From Massilia sp. HP4 (GTDB lineage: Bacteria > Pseudomonadota > Gammaproteobacteria > Burkholderiales > Burkholderiaceae_D), in the NCBI RefSeq assembly GCF_005222695.1, contig NZ_STGG01000023.1, positions 79,235 through 143,234 on the forward strand: a stretch of DNA of 64,000 nt. The letters run 5' to 3'. Position numbers and translations under genes: made by a program. The notes under the pieces are model-generated. The model did no database searches and was not told the DNA's origin. It saw nothing but the letters and a program-made list of their open reading frames with translations. This document shows positions 28,267 to 36,930 of this stretch, piece after piece (the stretch's first letter is position 1; each line of letters starts with the position of its first letter).

Positions 28267-29160
28267 TCAGGCCCTGGCGGTCGACGGCGCCTCGGCCGCT
28301 ACCGGCGGGGTGGCGGCCGGCGTCACGATATGGCGCAGCAGTGCGCTGCGCGCGGCATCGCCGATGGCGCGCCAGTGTTCGCGGCGCTGGGCCGCGCGCT
28401 TGCGGTGCTTGGACGGCATATCTTGCAATGGCTTGAGGTAGAACGGCAGCGGCACGACAAAGCTGCGCGCATCCAGCTCGGCGCCGCCCAGGATGCGCCA
28501 GAAGCCGTCGTAGGCGTTTTCAAACGCCTTGTCTTGCGCCGCATCGTAGGCCACGTGGGCACTGCCGCGCACCGCGACCACGCGGTCGAAGCCCAGCGCC
28601 TGCGCCGCACCCTGCAGGGCGGCGAAGCAGAAGAAGCTCGGCGAATTATTGGGGAAGACGCGCTCGAAGGCATCGAAGGCGCCCCCGGCATCGCGCCACA
28701 GGCCGGCATTGCGCGAGATGAAGGGCACGGTCGGCAGGTCGACGCCTACCACGGCACCCTCGACCCAGGTCCAGGACAGGCGGTGCAGGACCGTGCCGTC
28801 GACGACCAGCGAAATCGTCAGTTCGCCTTCCGGGTCGATGCGAGGCGCATGTTCGAGCCGCAAATGGAAGCTGCCGCCATCGTCCTCGTGCTGCCAAAGG
28901 GCCAGGCCGCCCTGGTGCACGGCTTGCCGCCAGGCGCCGTTGAAGGTGGCGTCCTCGAAGCGGTGATGGGCCAGCACGCAGCGCATGCGCTCGCGCACTC
29001 CCAGGCCGCGCGCCAGGTAGTCGCGGCCGCTGACACGGCGGAACAGGTCGTCGTCGGGCGCGTTTTCGAGGCGGCGCACCAGCTTGAGGCGGGACAGGGA
29101 CTGGTGCTCGCGCCAGTAGCGCACGGCGTGCCAGCGTTGGGTCAATCGAGCGAAGATCAT
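28267..29160 (-). CDS. VirK/YbjX family protein (DUF535)
   Basis: 297-residue protein of the DUF535 family, whose members are linked to envelope or virulence traits, with no known reaction. The family core is visible as HHRFEDATFNGAW, LSWTWVEG, FFCFAALQGAAQALGF and the C-terminal KHRKRAAQRREH helix. ATG 29160 is chosen because GGAG stands six bases upstream; the earlier ATG at 29172 overlaps that ribosome site. No signal peptide is evident. Single gene ahead of the riboswitch-controlled receptor. Confidence 0.85.
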   Translation of the reverse strand: MIFARLTQRWHAVRYWREHQSLSRLKLVRRLENAPDDDLFRRVSGRDYLARGLGVRERMRCVLAHHRFEDATFNGAWRQAVHQGGLALWQHEDDGGSFHLRLEHAPRIDPEGELTISLVVDGTVLHRLSWTWVEGAVVGVDLPTVPFISRNAGLWRDAGGAFDAFERVFPNNSPSFFCFAALQGAAQALGFDRVVAVRGSAHVAYDAAQDKAFENAYDGFWRILGGAELDARSFVVPLPFYLKPLQDMPSKHRKRAAQRREHWRAIGDAARSALLRHIVTPAATPPVAAEAPSTARA

Positions 29161-29473
29161 CGAGCGCTCCATTCGGCATAAAGGGCTTTGTCTTGCAAAC
29201 TACCCGCCATGGGGTGGCGGGCCATGCTCAGCGCAATAGCAAGAATAATTCCGCTGTGCAATTATGTGCCGAATTGCTAACTCGTGCCAGGACGCAGTGC
29301 AAACAGCGCTTGGGAACCAAGGCGGGGATGGTAGGTCATGGTGCTCTCTTTGGACGTGATTACTTATGGTTGTTTTTAGGCATGCACGACAAGACTACCA
29401 TGTTTGCGGCGCGCCACGCTTCTTCATTCATCATCGATAATGCGCCGGAACCAACCAGCGAGGGAGGCACCAG
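29161..29473. other. Divergent gap between VirK-like and GST genes
   Basis: 313 bases with no credible gene. One hairpin (CCCGCCA/TGGCGGG at 29203-29221) is present; otherwise it presumably holds the two divergent promoters, none of which I can place with confidence. Confidence 0.4.
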
Positions 29474-30181
29474 ATGGCGTATGAACTGTTTTATTGGCCG
29501 AGCATCCAGGGACGCGGTGAATTCGTCCGCCTGGCACTGGAAGAAGCGGGGGCCGACTATGTCGACGTGGCGCGCCGCGAAGGCGGCGTCGACCTGCTGA
29601 TGGCGGCGCTCGAGGTCGAGGAATATCCGGCGTTCGCGCCGCCGTTCCTGAAGTCCGGCGAGCTGGTGATCGGCCAGGTGGCCAATATCCTGCTCTATCT
29701 CGGCGAGCAGCACGGCCTGGCGCCGCGCACCGATCCGGGCCGCCTGTGGGTGCACCAGCTGCAGCTGACCATCGCCGACCTGGTGACCGAGGCCCACGAT
29801 ACCCACCACCCGATCGCGTCCGCGCTGTACTACGAAGACCAGAAGCCCGAGGCGCTGCGGCGCTCGGCCGATTTCATCGAGTCGCGCATTCCCAAATTCA
29901 TGGGCTATTTTGCGCGCCTGCTGTCCAATCCCGAGCCGCGCGACTACCTCACCGGCGACAAGCTCACCTATGCCGACCTGTCGCTGTTCCAGGTGATCGA
30001 GGGCCTGCGCTATGCCTTCCCGAACGCGATGAAGAAGATCGAGCAGGAGCATCCGGTCCTGACCGGCCTGCGCGACCGGGTGGCCGCGCGGCCGAACATC
30101 GCCGCCTACCTGGCATCGGAGCGGCGGATCCCTTTTAATGAAGAGGGTATCTTCCGCCGTTACAAAGAGCTGGATCAGTAA
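29474..30181 (+). CDS. Glutathione S-transferase
   Basis: 235-residue cytosolic GST. The thioredoxin-like N-terminal domain begins MAYELFYWPSIQGRGEFVRLALEEAG with Tyr near residue 7 as candidate catalytic residue, and the FAPPFLKSGELVIGQVANI segment replaces the usual cis-Pro/Gln-Ser glutathione site. The C-terminal helical domain carries the LTYADLSLFQVIEGL motif (N-capping box). The ribosome site is GGGAGG seven bases before ATG. Single gene, convergent with dkgB four bases away. The substrate is unknown. Confidence 0.88.
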   Translation: MAYELFYWPSIQGRGEFVRLALEEAGADYVDVARREGGVDLLMAALEVEEYPAFAPPFLKSGELVIGQVANILLYLGEQHGLAPRTDPGRLWVHQLQLTIADLVTEAHDTHHPIASALYYEDQKPEALRRSADFIESRIPKFMGYFARLLSNPEPRDYLTGDKLTYADLSLFQVIEGLRYAFPNAMKKIEQEHPVLTGLRDRVAARPNIAAYLASERRIPFNEEGIFRRYKELDQ

Positions 30182-30185
30182 CGCA

Positions 30186-30995
30186 TCAGTCCCATTGCGG
30201 TGCGAAATCGGGGCTGACCAGGCGGCCGCCGCCATCCTGCACATCGAGGGCATCGATGGCGGCGCTGTCATCGAGACTCAGCACGAGCGAGCGCGCTTGC
30301 AGGTTGCCGGCCAGGTTCTCGCGCCTGGTCGACGACGGGATGACGGCGTAGCCCTTGGCCAGCAGCCAGGCCAGCGTCACCTGGGCCGGCGTCGCCCCAT
30401 GGCGGCGCGCGATGGCCCCAATCACCGGGTCTTCCATCACCTTGCCGTAGGCCAGCGGCATATAGGCGGTGACGTGGATGCCGGCCGCGCCGGCGAATGC
30501 CGCCACGCTGCGGTTCTGCAAATACGGGTGCAGCTCGACCTGGTTGGTGGCGATGTTCGCCGCGCCAACTGCGTCGGCCGCCTCGCGCATCAGCGTCACC
30601 GGGAAATTCGACACGCCGATCGCGCCGGTCAATCCTGCCTCGCGCGCCGCCAGCAAGGCCTGCATCGATTCGGCCACGGAGACCGCGGCGCCGGGAGATG
30701 GCCAGTGGATCAGGGCCAGGTCGACCTGCTCGACCTGCAGCTTGTGCAAGCTGTCCTTCAGGCTGGCGGCCAGCTTATCAAAGGCCAGGTTCTCGGTCCA
30801 GATCTTGGTGGTCAGGTAGACCTCGCGGCGCGGCACGCCGGACGCGGCCAGCGCCTGGCCCACCTCGAGCTCGTTGCCGTAGATCTGGGCGGTGTCGATG
30901 TGGCGGTAGCCCAGTTCCAGGCCGGTGCCGACCGAATCGATGGCGGCCTGGCCTTGCAGGCGGAAGGTGCCGAGTCCGAGTTGAGGCATGTACAT
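30186..30995 (-). CDS. dkgB: Aldo/keto reductase, 2,5-didehydrogluconate reductase B-like
   Basis: NADPH-dependent aldehyde/ketone reductase (269 aa) closely resembling E. coli DkgB/Yaf[25 protein letters not shown] (Asp and Tyr of the catalytic tetrad), TTKIWTENL (Lys), LIHWPSP (His), [23 protein letters not shown] (cofactor). ATG 30995 is chosen because AAGGAC lies five bases upstream and it aligns with the E. coli N-terminus; an in-frame ATG at 31016 overlaps the MFS stop (TAATG) and would add seven residues. Forms an operon with the MFS gene; in E. coli the homologue also sits beside a LysR regulator (YafC). Confidence 0.9.
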   Translation of the reverse strand: MYMPQLGLGTFRLQGQAAIDSVGTGLELGYRHIDTAQIYGNELEVGQALAASGVPRREVYLTTKIWTENLAFDKLAASLKDSLHKLQVEQVDLALIHWPSPGAAVSVAESMQALLAAREAGLTGAIGVSNFPVTLMREAADAVGAANIATNQVELHPYLQNRSVAAFAGAAGIHVTAYMPLAYGKVMEDPVIGAIARRHGATPAQVTLAWLLAKGYAVIPSSTRRENLAGNLQARSLVLSLDDSAAIDALDVQDGGGRLVSPDFAPQWD

Positions 30996-31015
30996 GATGG
31001 GTCCTTTCGACTTCA

Positions 31016-32221
31016 TTAGTGGGTAACGACGGCGCTGCGCACGGCCGCCTTGGCCGGCACGCCTTCGCGCCGATCGAGCCAGCCGGCCAGGGTCGTGAGC
31101 AGCAGGGCGCCGACGACGACCAGGGCGCCGATCCACGGCGTGGCGATCAGGCCCAGCTTGGCGACGATCAGGCCGCCGCCCCAGGCGCCCAGCGCGATGC
31201 CGACGTTGAAGGCGGCAATGTTCAGGCCCGAGGCCACGTCCACCGCCTGCGGCGCATCGCGTTCGGCGCGCTGCACTACATACACCTGCAGGCCGGGCAC
31301 ATTGCCGAAGGCGACCGCGCCCCAGGCCAGCACCGTCAGCAGCACCAGCGGTTTGCTGGGCGCGGTGAAGGTCAGTACCAGCAGCACGACGGCCAGCAGC
31401 GCGAACACGATCTGCAGCGCGCGCACCGGGCCGTGGCGGTCGGCCAGCTTGCCGCCCCAGATATTCCCGGCCGCGACCGAGACGCCATACACCAGCATCA
31501 CCAGGCTGACGGTCGACGCCGGGAAGCCCGAGACCTCTTGCAGGATCGGCGCCAGGTAGGTGAAGGCGATGAAGGTGCCGCCGTAGCCCAGCGTGGTCAT
31601 GGCGTACACCAGCAGCAGGCGCGGTTTCTTGAGCACCGCGAGCTGGGTCAGCAGGCTCGATGGTGCGCTGCCGGCGATATTCGACGGCACCAGGATGGCG
31701 CTGCCGACCGCGGCGACCACGCCCAAGAGCGACACCGCCAGGAAGGTTGCCTGCCAGCCGAAGTGCTGGCCGATGAAGGTCCCGAGCGGCACGCCGGTGA
31801 CCAGGGCCACGGTGAGACCCGTGAACATCAGGGCGATGGCGCTGGCGGCTTTTTCCTTCGGCACCAGGCTGGTGGCGATGGTCGACCCGATCGAGAAGAA
31901 CACGCCGTGGGCGAGGCCCGTGAGTACGCGCGCGGCCATCAGGGATGCATAGTTGGGCGCCATCCAGGCCACCAGGTTACCGATCGTGAACAAGACCATG
32001 AGGCCGAGCAGCAGTTGCTTGCGCGGCACGCGGCCGGTGAGGGCCGTGAGCACCGGCGCGCCGATGGCGACGCCCAGCGCGTACAGGCTGACCAAGAGGC
32101 CGGCCGAGGGCACCGACACGTCCAGGCTGGCGGCGATGGTGGGGATCAGGCCGACGATCACGAATTCGGTCGTCCCGATGGCGAAGGCGCTCAAGGTGAG
32201 CGCCCAGAGTGCGAGTGGCAT
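31016..32221 (-). CDS. MFS transporter, DHA1 family (AraJ/YdhP-like)
   Basis: 401-residue 12-helix major facilitator. The N-terminus ([34 protein letters not shown] motif) and the loop 2-3 RVPRKQLL pattern are typical of AraJ/YdhP drug-proton antiporters. AAGGAG precedes the start by about six bases. It lies divergent to a LysR gene across 124 bases and is followed by dkgB, with a stop/start overlap possible. This suggests a LysR-controlled efflux plus reductase unit; the substrate is unknown. Confidence 0.9.
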   Translation of the reverse strand: MPLALWALTLSAFAIGTTEFVIVGLIPTIAASLDVSVPSAGLLVSLYALGVAIGAPVLTALTGRVPRKQLLLGLMVLFTIGNLVAWMAPNYASLMAARVLTGLAHGVFFSIGSTIATSLVPKEKAASAIALMFTGLTVALVTGVPLGTFIGQHFGWQATFLAVSLLGVVAAVGSAILVPSNIAGSAPSSLLTQLAVLKKPRLLLVYAMTTLGYGGTFIAFTYLAPILQEVSGFPASTVSLVMLVYGVSVAAGNIWGGKLADRHGPVRALQIVFALLAVVLLVLTFTAPSKPLVLLTVLAWGAVAFGNVPGLQVYVVQRAERDAPQAVDVASGLNIAAFNVGIALGAWGGGLIVAKLGLIATPWIGALVVVGALLLTTLAGWLDRREGVPAKAAVRSAVVTH

Positions 32222-32345
32222 ACGATTCTCCTTGTTGTTACCGTTACCTCAAAAGGGCAGGAATGACGCAGGCATGCAGTGTGCCGCGCCTGACTGCAAG
32301 GAAAAATAGGCCGCTGTACAATGGACTTTTGAGCTGGAGTCATCA
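32222..32345. promoter_or_regulatory. Divergent LysR/MFS promoter region
   Basis: 124-bp gap. It carries an inverted pair CTCAAAAG (32248-32255) and CTTTTGAG (32326-32333) flanking the region and a TACAAT -10-like hexamer (32317-32322) pointing to the LysR gene. The inverted pair could be regulator half-sites; this is inference. Confidence 0.4.
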
Positions 32346-33242
32346 ATGATCGATGTCGATGCCTTGATTGTATTTGTTGCAGTCATAGATTCCGGCTCGT
32401 TTTCGGCCGCAGCCGAGCGCCTGGGACAGACACCGTCCGGGGTGTCGCGCACCATCTCGCGGCTCGAGGATGGCCTGGGTATGACGCTCATGCACCGCAC
32501 CACGCGGCGCCTGCAACTGACCGAGGAGGGCGCCTGGCTGCTCGAGCGCGCCCGCGCCATCCTGCTCGACCTGGCCAATACCGAGGCCGAGGCGCAAGCG
32601 CGCCGCTCGCAGCCGTCAGGACTGGTGCGGGTGAATGCCTCGACGCCGGCCTTCGACCATTTGCTGGCGCCCCTGATTCCCGACTTCCTGGACGCATATC
32701 CGCTGGTGCAGCTGGAACTGACCAGCGGCGAGACCTACGTCGACCTGATCGAGGAGCGGGCCGACCTGGCGATCCGCATCGGCGCGCTGCCCGATTCCAC
32801 GCTCAATGCGCGGCGCCTGGGAACGGGCAAGCTGCGGGTGGTGGCGGCGCCGTCCTACCTGGAGCGCCACGGCGTGCCACGCGACCCGGCCGAGCTGGCG
32901 CAGCACCGCACCGTGGGCTTTGCGGCGCCGGCCTCGCTCAATACCTGGCCGCTGCTGCACGCGGGCGGCGATGGCTACACGGTCACGCCGCAGGTGCTGG
33001 CGTCGAGCGGCGAGACGGTGCGCCACTTGGTCTTGCACGGTGCCGGAGTGGGGTCGATGGGGGAGTTTTTGGTACGCTCCGACATCGAGGCGGGGCGACT
33101 GGTGCCGGTGCTGCAAGAGCACACCCTGCCGTGGACCCAGCCCGTGTGGGCCGTGTTCTACAAGCAGGGCGCGCTGGCGCCGCGGGTGGCGGCGCTGGTG
33201 GATTTCCTCGCCCGCAGGCTGGGCGAGGTGCTTGACCGGTAG
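32346..33242 (+). CDS. LysR-family transcriptional regulator
   Basis: 298-residue LysR regulator, close to the YafC group. The helix-turn-helix (SFSAAAERLGQTPSGVSRTISRLEDGLG) is at residues 18-45 and the effector domain follows from about residue 90 (RVNASTPAFDHLLAPLIPDFL). It is divergent from the MFS-dkgB pair, the usual LysR target arrangement, and probably controls it and itself. Its TAG stop (33240-33242) lies in the GTAGGG head of a palindromic repeat, which then ends before the TonB receptor stop. Confidence 0.92.
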   Translation: MIDVDALIVFVAVIDSGSFSAAAERLGQTPSGVSRTISRLEDGLGMTLMHRTTRRLQLTEEGAWLLERARAILLDLANTEAEAQARRSQPSGLVRVNASTPAFDHLLAPLIPDFLDAYPLVQLELTSGETYVDLIEERADLAIRIGALPDSTLNARRLGTGKLRVVAAPSYLERHGVPRDPAELAQHRTVGFAAPASLNTWPLLHAGGDGYTVTPQVLASSGETVRHLVLHGAGVGSMGEFLVRSDIEAGRLVPVLQEHTLPWTQPVWAVFYKQGALAPRVAALVDFLARRLGEVLDR

Positions 33243-33267
33243 GGTGGGCGGCTCTGCCGCCCATGCG
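33239..33267. repeat. REP-like palindrome with GTAGGG head
   Basis: GTAGGGTGGGCGGC, a 3-base TCT loop and GCCGCCC; related to the 12.3-kb, 56.4-kb and 64.0-kb elements. It provides the stop codon of the LysR gene and separates convergent genes. Confidence 0.75.
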
Positions 33268-33278
33268 TTCAACCAGCG

Positions 33279-35777
33279 TCAGAACGCATAGGTCGCGCGG
33301 CCGTAGATATACCGACCCGAACGCCCGAACGGTGCATAGGTCGAGAACGGCATATTGCTGGTGGTATTGATCGCCGGCGGCAGCGTCTCGGGGTACTGGT
33401 CGAAAACGTTGTCCGCGCCCAGCGCCAGGGTCAGCTTGGGCGTGACGGCAAAGCGTCCTTCCAGGTCGACCACGGTCTTGGCGCCAAGCTCGAAGTCGAA
33501 GGCCGCCGTGGTGCCCGGCGACAGTACCTCGCCATAGCGCGTGGCGCGCAGGGTCGCGCCCCATGGCCCCAGTTTCCAGTTGACGTTGGCGCTGATCTTG
33601 TTCTTCGGTTGGCCTTTCTCAAGCGACAGCACATTGACGCGGTCGAACAGCACCGGGGAAGGGCTCAGGTTCGACAGCTGCTCGGTCACCGGCACCTTCG
33701 TGACTTCGGTGTCGGTGTAGTTGCCTGCCAGCGTAAAGTCGAAACGGCCGGCCGCGCCCGCGTTATGCGCCCAGTTGATCACCACGTCCACGCCCTTGGT
33801 CGTGGTGTCCACGCCATTGATGAAGAAGCGCCCGCCGCCCACGCCGATGAAGCCCTGGCTGGCGATGTAGTCGCGCACATTCGCCTGCGTGAGGTTCTCC
33901 GACAGGATGATGCGGTCGTCGATGTCGATGCGGTAGGCGTCGACCGTCACGCTTACGGCGCCCAGGCGCAGGACGGCGCCGAGCGAAGCGTTCACCGATT
34001 CCTCGGCGTCGAGCGGCTTGGCGCCCAGCGCCACGGCCACAGGGTCGGACGGCTTGAAGGTGGTGATCTCGTAGGGGATGCCGTTGATGAAGTTGGTGGA
34101 CGTTGCGGTGAAATACTGCTGCTGCGGCGACGGCGCTCGGAAACCATTCTGGATCGCGCCGCGCAAGGCGAACGACTTGGTGAAGTCGTAACGCAGCGCC
34201 AGCTTGCCGGCCACGCTATTGCCGAAGTCCGAATACTTTTCGGCGCGCACCGCGGCCGAGGCCAGCAGCTCCGGGGTGATATTCGCTTCCAGGTCGACGA
34301 AGGCGCCGACCGCGTTGCGGTGGGCATCGACCTCGTTGGCCGGACGGAAGCCCGGGAACACCTGGGCGCCTGGCGCGGCCGGCGTCCCGTTGGGCAGCAC
34401 TTCGCCGCCATAGCTCCACGACTGCTCTTCGCCGGCGAACAACTCGTAGCCTTCGCGGCGCGCCTCCACGCCCACCGCCACGTTCAGCGGCGACGACAGC
34501 GAGGCCAATTCGATGCTGCGCACGCCGGTCAGGTTGAACACCGTCTGGTCATACGAATAACCGCCGGCGTAGAACGCGGTCTTGCTGGTCGGGCCCAGCG
34601 AGCGGTTCAGGGTGTTCTCGATGGTGTACTCCATCTTGTTCTTGCCGTAGCCGAGCGAGGCGTCCATATCCCATTGGCCGGCTTGCCAGGTCACGCCGCC
34701 CGTCATCGAGAAATCCTTGACGGTCGGCGAGATCAGCGGCAGGAAGCCGTCCGGATAGATCGACGGGATGTTGCGCACATCTTGCGGCGGGCGGAAGTAG
34801 CCGCCCGAAGTCGCGTCGCGGTCCTGATAGCTGGCCCAGCCATACACCTTGACGCCGCCGCCCAGGTCATTGCCGGCGTTGGCGAATAGGGTGGATTGTT
34901 CGAGTTCCGGCTCGCCGGTCCAGGCATTGAAGCGGTTGATGGTGTTCTCGCGCGGGTCGAAGCCGCCGTTCACGCGCGGGTACTGCTGGCGCATATCGTA
35001 GCCGGTGCGTTCGGTGCGGTGCTGGTCGCGGTACTCGGCGGCCAGGGTCAAAAAGCCCGATTCGCCCAGGGCCAGGCCTTTCCACAGGCTGACGGTGGCG
35101 GTCTGGCCGTCGGTACGCTTGCGCGAATCCGGGCCCGACCAGGTGCCGCCGGCGGGCACGGCGTCATTCCAGAGATCGTATTCGGTCTTGCGCGCGCCAT
35201 AGGTCACGCTCGCTTCGCCGCCATCGCGGTCGGTGCGCAGGCGCATATTGACCACGCCCGAGATCGCGTCGGATCCATATTGCGCCGCGGCGCCATCGCG
35301 CAGCACCTCGACCGATTTCACGATTGCGGTGGGAATGGTGTTGAGGTCGACCGCCGCCGAACCGCGGCCGATCGAGCCGTTCACGTTCACCAGCGAGGAC
35401 GCATGGCGGCGCTTGGAATTGATCAGCACCAGGGTCTGGTCGGGCGCCATGCCGCGCAGGGTGGCGGGGCGGATGGTGTCGGTGCCGTCGGTGATCGAAG
35501 GCCGCGGGAAGTTCAGCGAAGGCAGGGCCAGCGACAGCGCCTGGTTCATCTCGGTGCTGCCGGCATTCTTGAGGGTCTCGGACGAGATGATGTCGACCGG
35601 CGCCGCGGTGTCGAGCGCGGTGCGGTTGGCGACCCGGGTGCCGGTGACGACGACCGTGGCGGCGTCGCCGGCAGTGGCGTCGGGTGATGGCATGGCTTCC
35701 TGGGCCTGGGCGATGCCGGCACACAGTGTGGCGATCGCGATGGCGAGTGCTGTCTTTTCCGTCCTGGCTTTCTGCAT
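33279..35777 (-). CDS. TonB-dependent outer-membrane receptor, substrate unknown
   Basis: 832-residue receptor. Signal peptide (ALAIAIATLCAGIAQA), TonB box region ATVVVTGTRV, plug with TLVLINSKRRH and VEVLRDGAAAQYGSDAISGVVN, then a large barrel ending in a terminal Phe (YGRATYAF). The KRRH plug variant is typical of large proteobacterial receptors for sugars or unknown organic ligands rather than siderophores. The ribosome site AAGGAA lies about eight bases before ATG 35777. No neighbouring catabolic genes give a substrate clue; the divergent gene is a dehalogenase-like hydrolase. Confidence 0.9.
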   Translation of the reverse strand: MQKARTEKTALAIAIATLCAGIAQAQEAMPSPDATAGDAATVVVTGTRVANRTALDTAAPVDIISSETLKNAGSTEMNQALSLALPSLNFPRPSITDGTDTIRPATLRGMAPDQTLVLINSKRRHASSLVNVNGSIGRGSAAVDLNTIPTAIVKSVEVLRDGAAAQYGSDAISGVVNMRLRTDRDGGEASVTYGARKTEYDLWNDAVPAGGTWSGPDSRKRTDGQTATVSLWKGLALGESGFLTLAAEYRDQHRTERTGYDMRQQYPRVNGGFDPRENTINRFNAWTGEPELEQSTLFANAGNDLGGGVKVYGWASYQDRDATSGGYFRPPQDVRNIPSIYPDGFLPLISPTVKDFSMTGGVTWQAGQWDMDASLGYGKNKMEYTIENTLNRSLGPTSKTAFYAGGYSYDQTVFNLTGVRSIELASLSSPLNVAVGVEARREGYELFAGEEQSWSYGGEVLPNGTPAAPGAQVFPGFRPANEVDAHRNAVGAFVDLEANITPELLASAAVRAEKYSDFGNSVAGKLALRYDFTKSFALRGAIQNGFRAPSPQQQYFTATSTNFINGIPYEITTFKPSDPVAVALGAKPLDAEESVNASLGAVLRLGAVSVTVDAYRIDIDDRIILSENLTQANVRDYIASQGFIGVGGGRFFINGVDTTTKGVDVVINWAHNAGAAGRFDFTLAGNYTDTEVTKVPVTEQLSNLSPSPVLFDRVNVLSLEKGQPKNKISANVNWKLGPWGATLRATRYGEVLSPGTTAAFDFELGAKTVVDLEGRFAVTPKLTLALGADNVFDQYPETLPPAINTTSNMPFSTYAPFGRSGRYIYGRATYAF

Positions 35778-36035
35778 GGTGCTGATTCCTTTTTTTGTTC
35801 TACGGCGGTGGTCTTGGGAAAGGGCGAGGCGTTGTCCTCCAGTTCATACTGCGCAGCACAATCAAGAGTGTCAATTCGTTAAGACCGTTCAATGCGTCTT
35901 TACAACAATTGTCGAAATGTCAGGCTCATGTAAGAACATGTCAGCGGCATAAACCCAGGGTTGCAGTACCCGGGGAGGGAAGCAGGCGTGCTAGAGTAGC
36001 CGGCCACGCATCCATCCATTCAAGATATCGACACC

Positions 36036-36929
36036 ATGACACCGCTGTTCCCCAACTTCCGCTCGCTGCAGGTCGAGGTGGCGCCGTCGATCGCGATCAA
36101 CGCCGTCGCGGGCGGCTCCGGCCCGCCGCTGCTGCTCCTGCATGGCCACCCGCAAACCCACGCCATCTGGCACAAGGTCGCGCCGCAGCTTGCCCAGCAT
36201 TTCACGGTGGTCGCCTGCGACCTGCGCGGCTATGGCGACTCAAGCAAGCCGCAAGGGGATACCGACCATTCCAACTACAGCAAGCGCACGATGGCGCAGG
36301 ATGCGCTGGCCGTCATGCGTTCGCTGGGTGTCGAGCGGTTCAAGGTGCTGGCCCACGACCGCGGCGCGCGCGTCGCGCACCGGCTGGCGCTCGACCACCC
36401 GCAAGCGGTCGAGCGCCTGGCCCTGCTCGATATCGCACCGACCCTGGCGATGTACGAACAGACCTCGGAAGCGTTCGCGCGCGCCTACTGGCACTGGTTC
36501 TTCCTGATCCAGCCGGCGCCGCTGCCCGAACGCCTGATCGAGGCCGACCCTGGCGCCTACGTGCGCGACGTGATGGGCAAGCGCAGCGCCGGCCTGGCGC
36601 CGTTCGATCCGCGCGCGCTGCTTGAGTACCAGCGCTGCCTGGCCCTGCCGGGCGCTGCCCACGGCATCTGCGAAGATTATCGGGCCGCCGCCGGCATCGA
36701 CCTCGAACACGACCGGGTGGACCGCGATGCGGGCCGCAAGCTCGCGATGCCGCTGCTGGCGCTATGGGGCGAACAGGGCGTGGTCGGGCGCTGCTTCGAT
36801 CCGCTCAGGGAATGGCAGCTGGTTGCGGACGACGTGCAGGGCGAGGCGCTGCCCTGCGGTCACTACATCGCCGAAGAAGCGCCGGATGCGCTGCTGGCGC
36901 GCGTGCTGCCGTTCCTGATGCAGGACTGA
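36036..36929 (+). CDS. Alpha/beta hydrolase, haloacetate dehalogenase-like
   Basis: 297-residue alpha/beta-hydrolase. It carries the residue set of fluoroacetate dehalogenases: nucleophile Asp and two substrate-binding Args in AHDRGARVAHR, acid Asp in LDIAPT, halide-binding His-Trp in AYWHWFF, a Tyr in CEDYRAAAGID and the catalytic His in LPCGHYIAEE. The oxyanion HGHPQT motif is also present. Predicted to hydrolyse 2-haloacetates to glycolate, though related epoxide hydrolases share much of this. Only one base separates its stop from the convergent kinase stop. No obvious ribosome site before ATG 36036. Confidence 0.82.
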   Translation: MTPLFPNFRSLQVEVAPSIAINAVAGGSGPPLLLLHGHPQTHAIWHKVAPQLAQHFTVVACDLRGYGDSSKPQGDTDHSNYSKRTMAQDALAVMRSLGVERFKVLAHDRGARVAHRLALDHPQAVERLALLDIAPTLAMYEQTSEAFARAYWHWFFLIQPAPLPERLIEADPGAYVRDVMGKRSAGLAPFDPRALLEYQRCLALPGAAHGICEDYRAAAGIDLEHDRVDRDAGRKLAMPLLALWGEQGVVGRCFDPLREWQLVADDVQGEALPCGHYIAEEAPDALLARVLPFLMQD

Positions 36930-36930
36930 T

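Noticed and set aside
30995..31136. Longer start for DkgB (ATG 31016 or beyond)
   Set aside because: ATG 30995 has a well-spaced AAGGAC and aligns with the E. coli N-terminus; the 31016 start adds only unaligned residues, though stop/start overlap with the MFS gene keeps it possible.
32248..32333. Inverted CTCAAAAG/CTTTTGAG pair as a proven LysR operator
   Set aside because: The arms are 70 bases apart and lack a clear T-N11-A site; reported only as a weak regulatory candidate.
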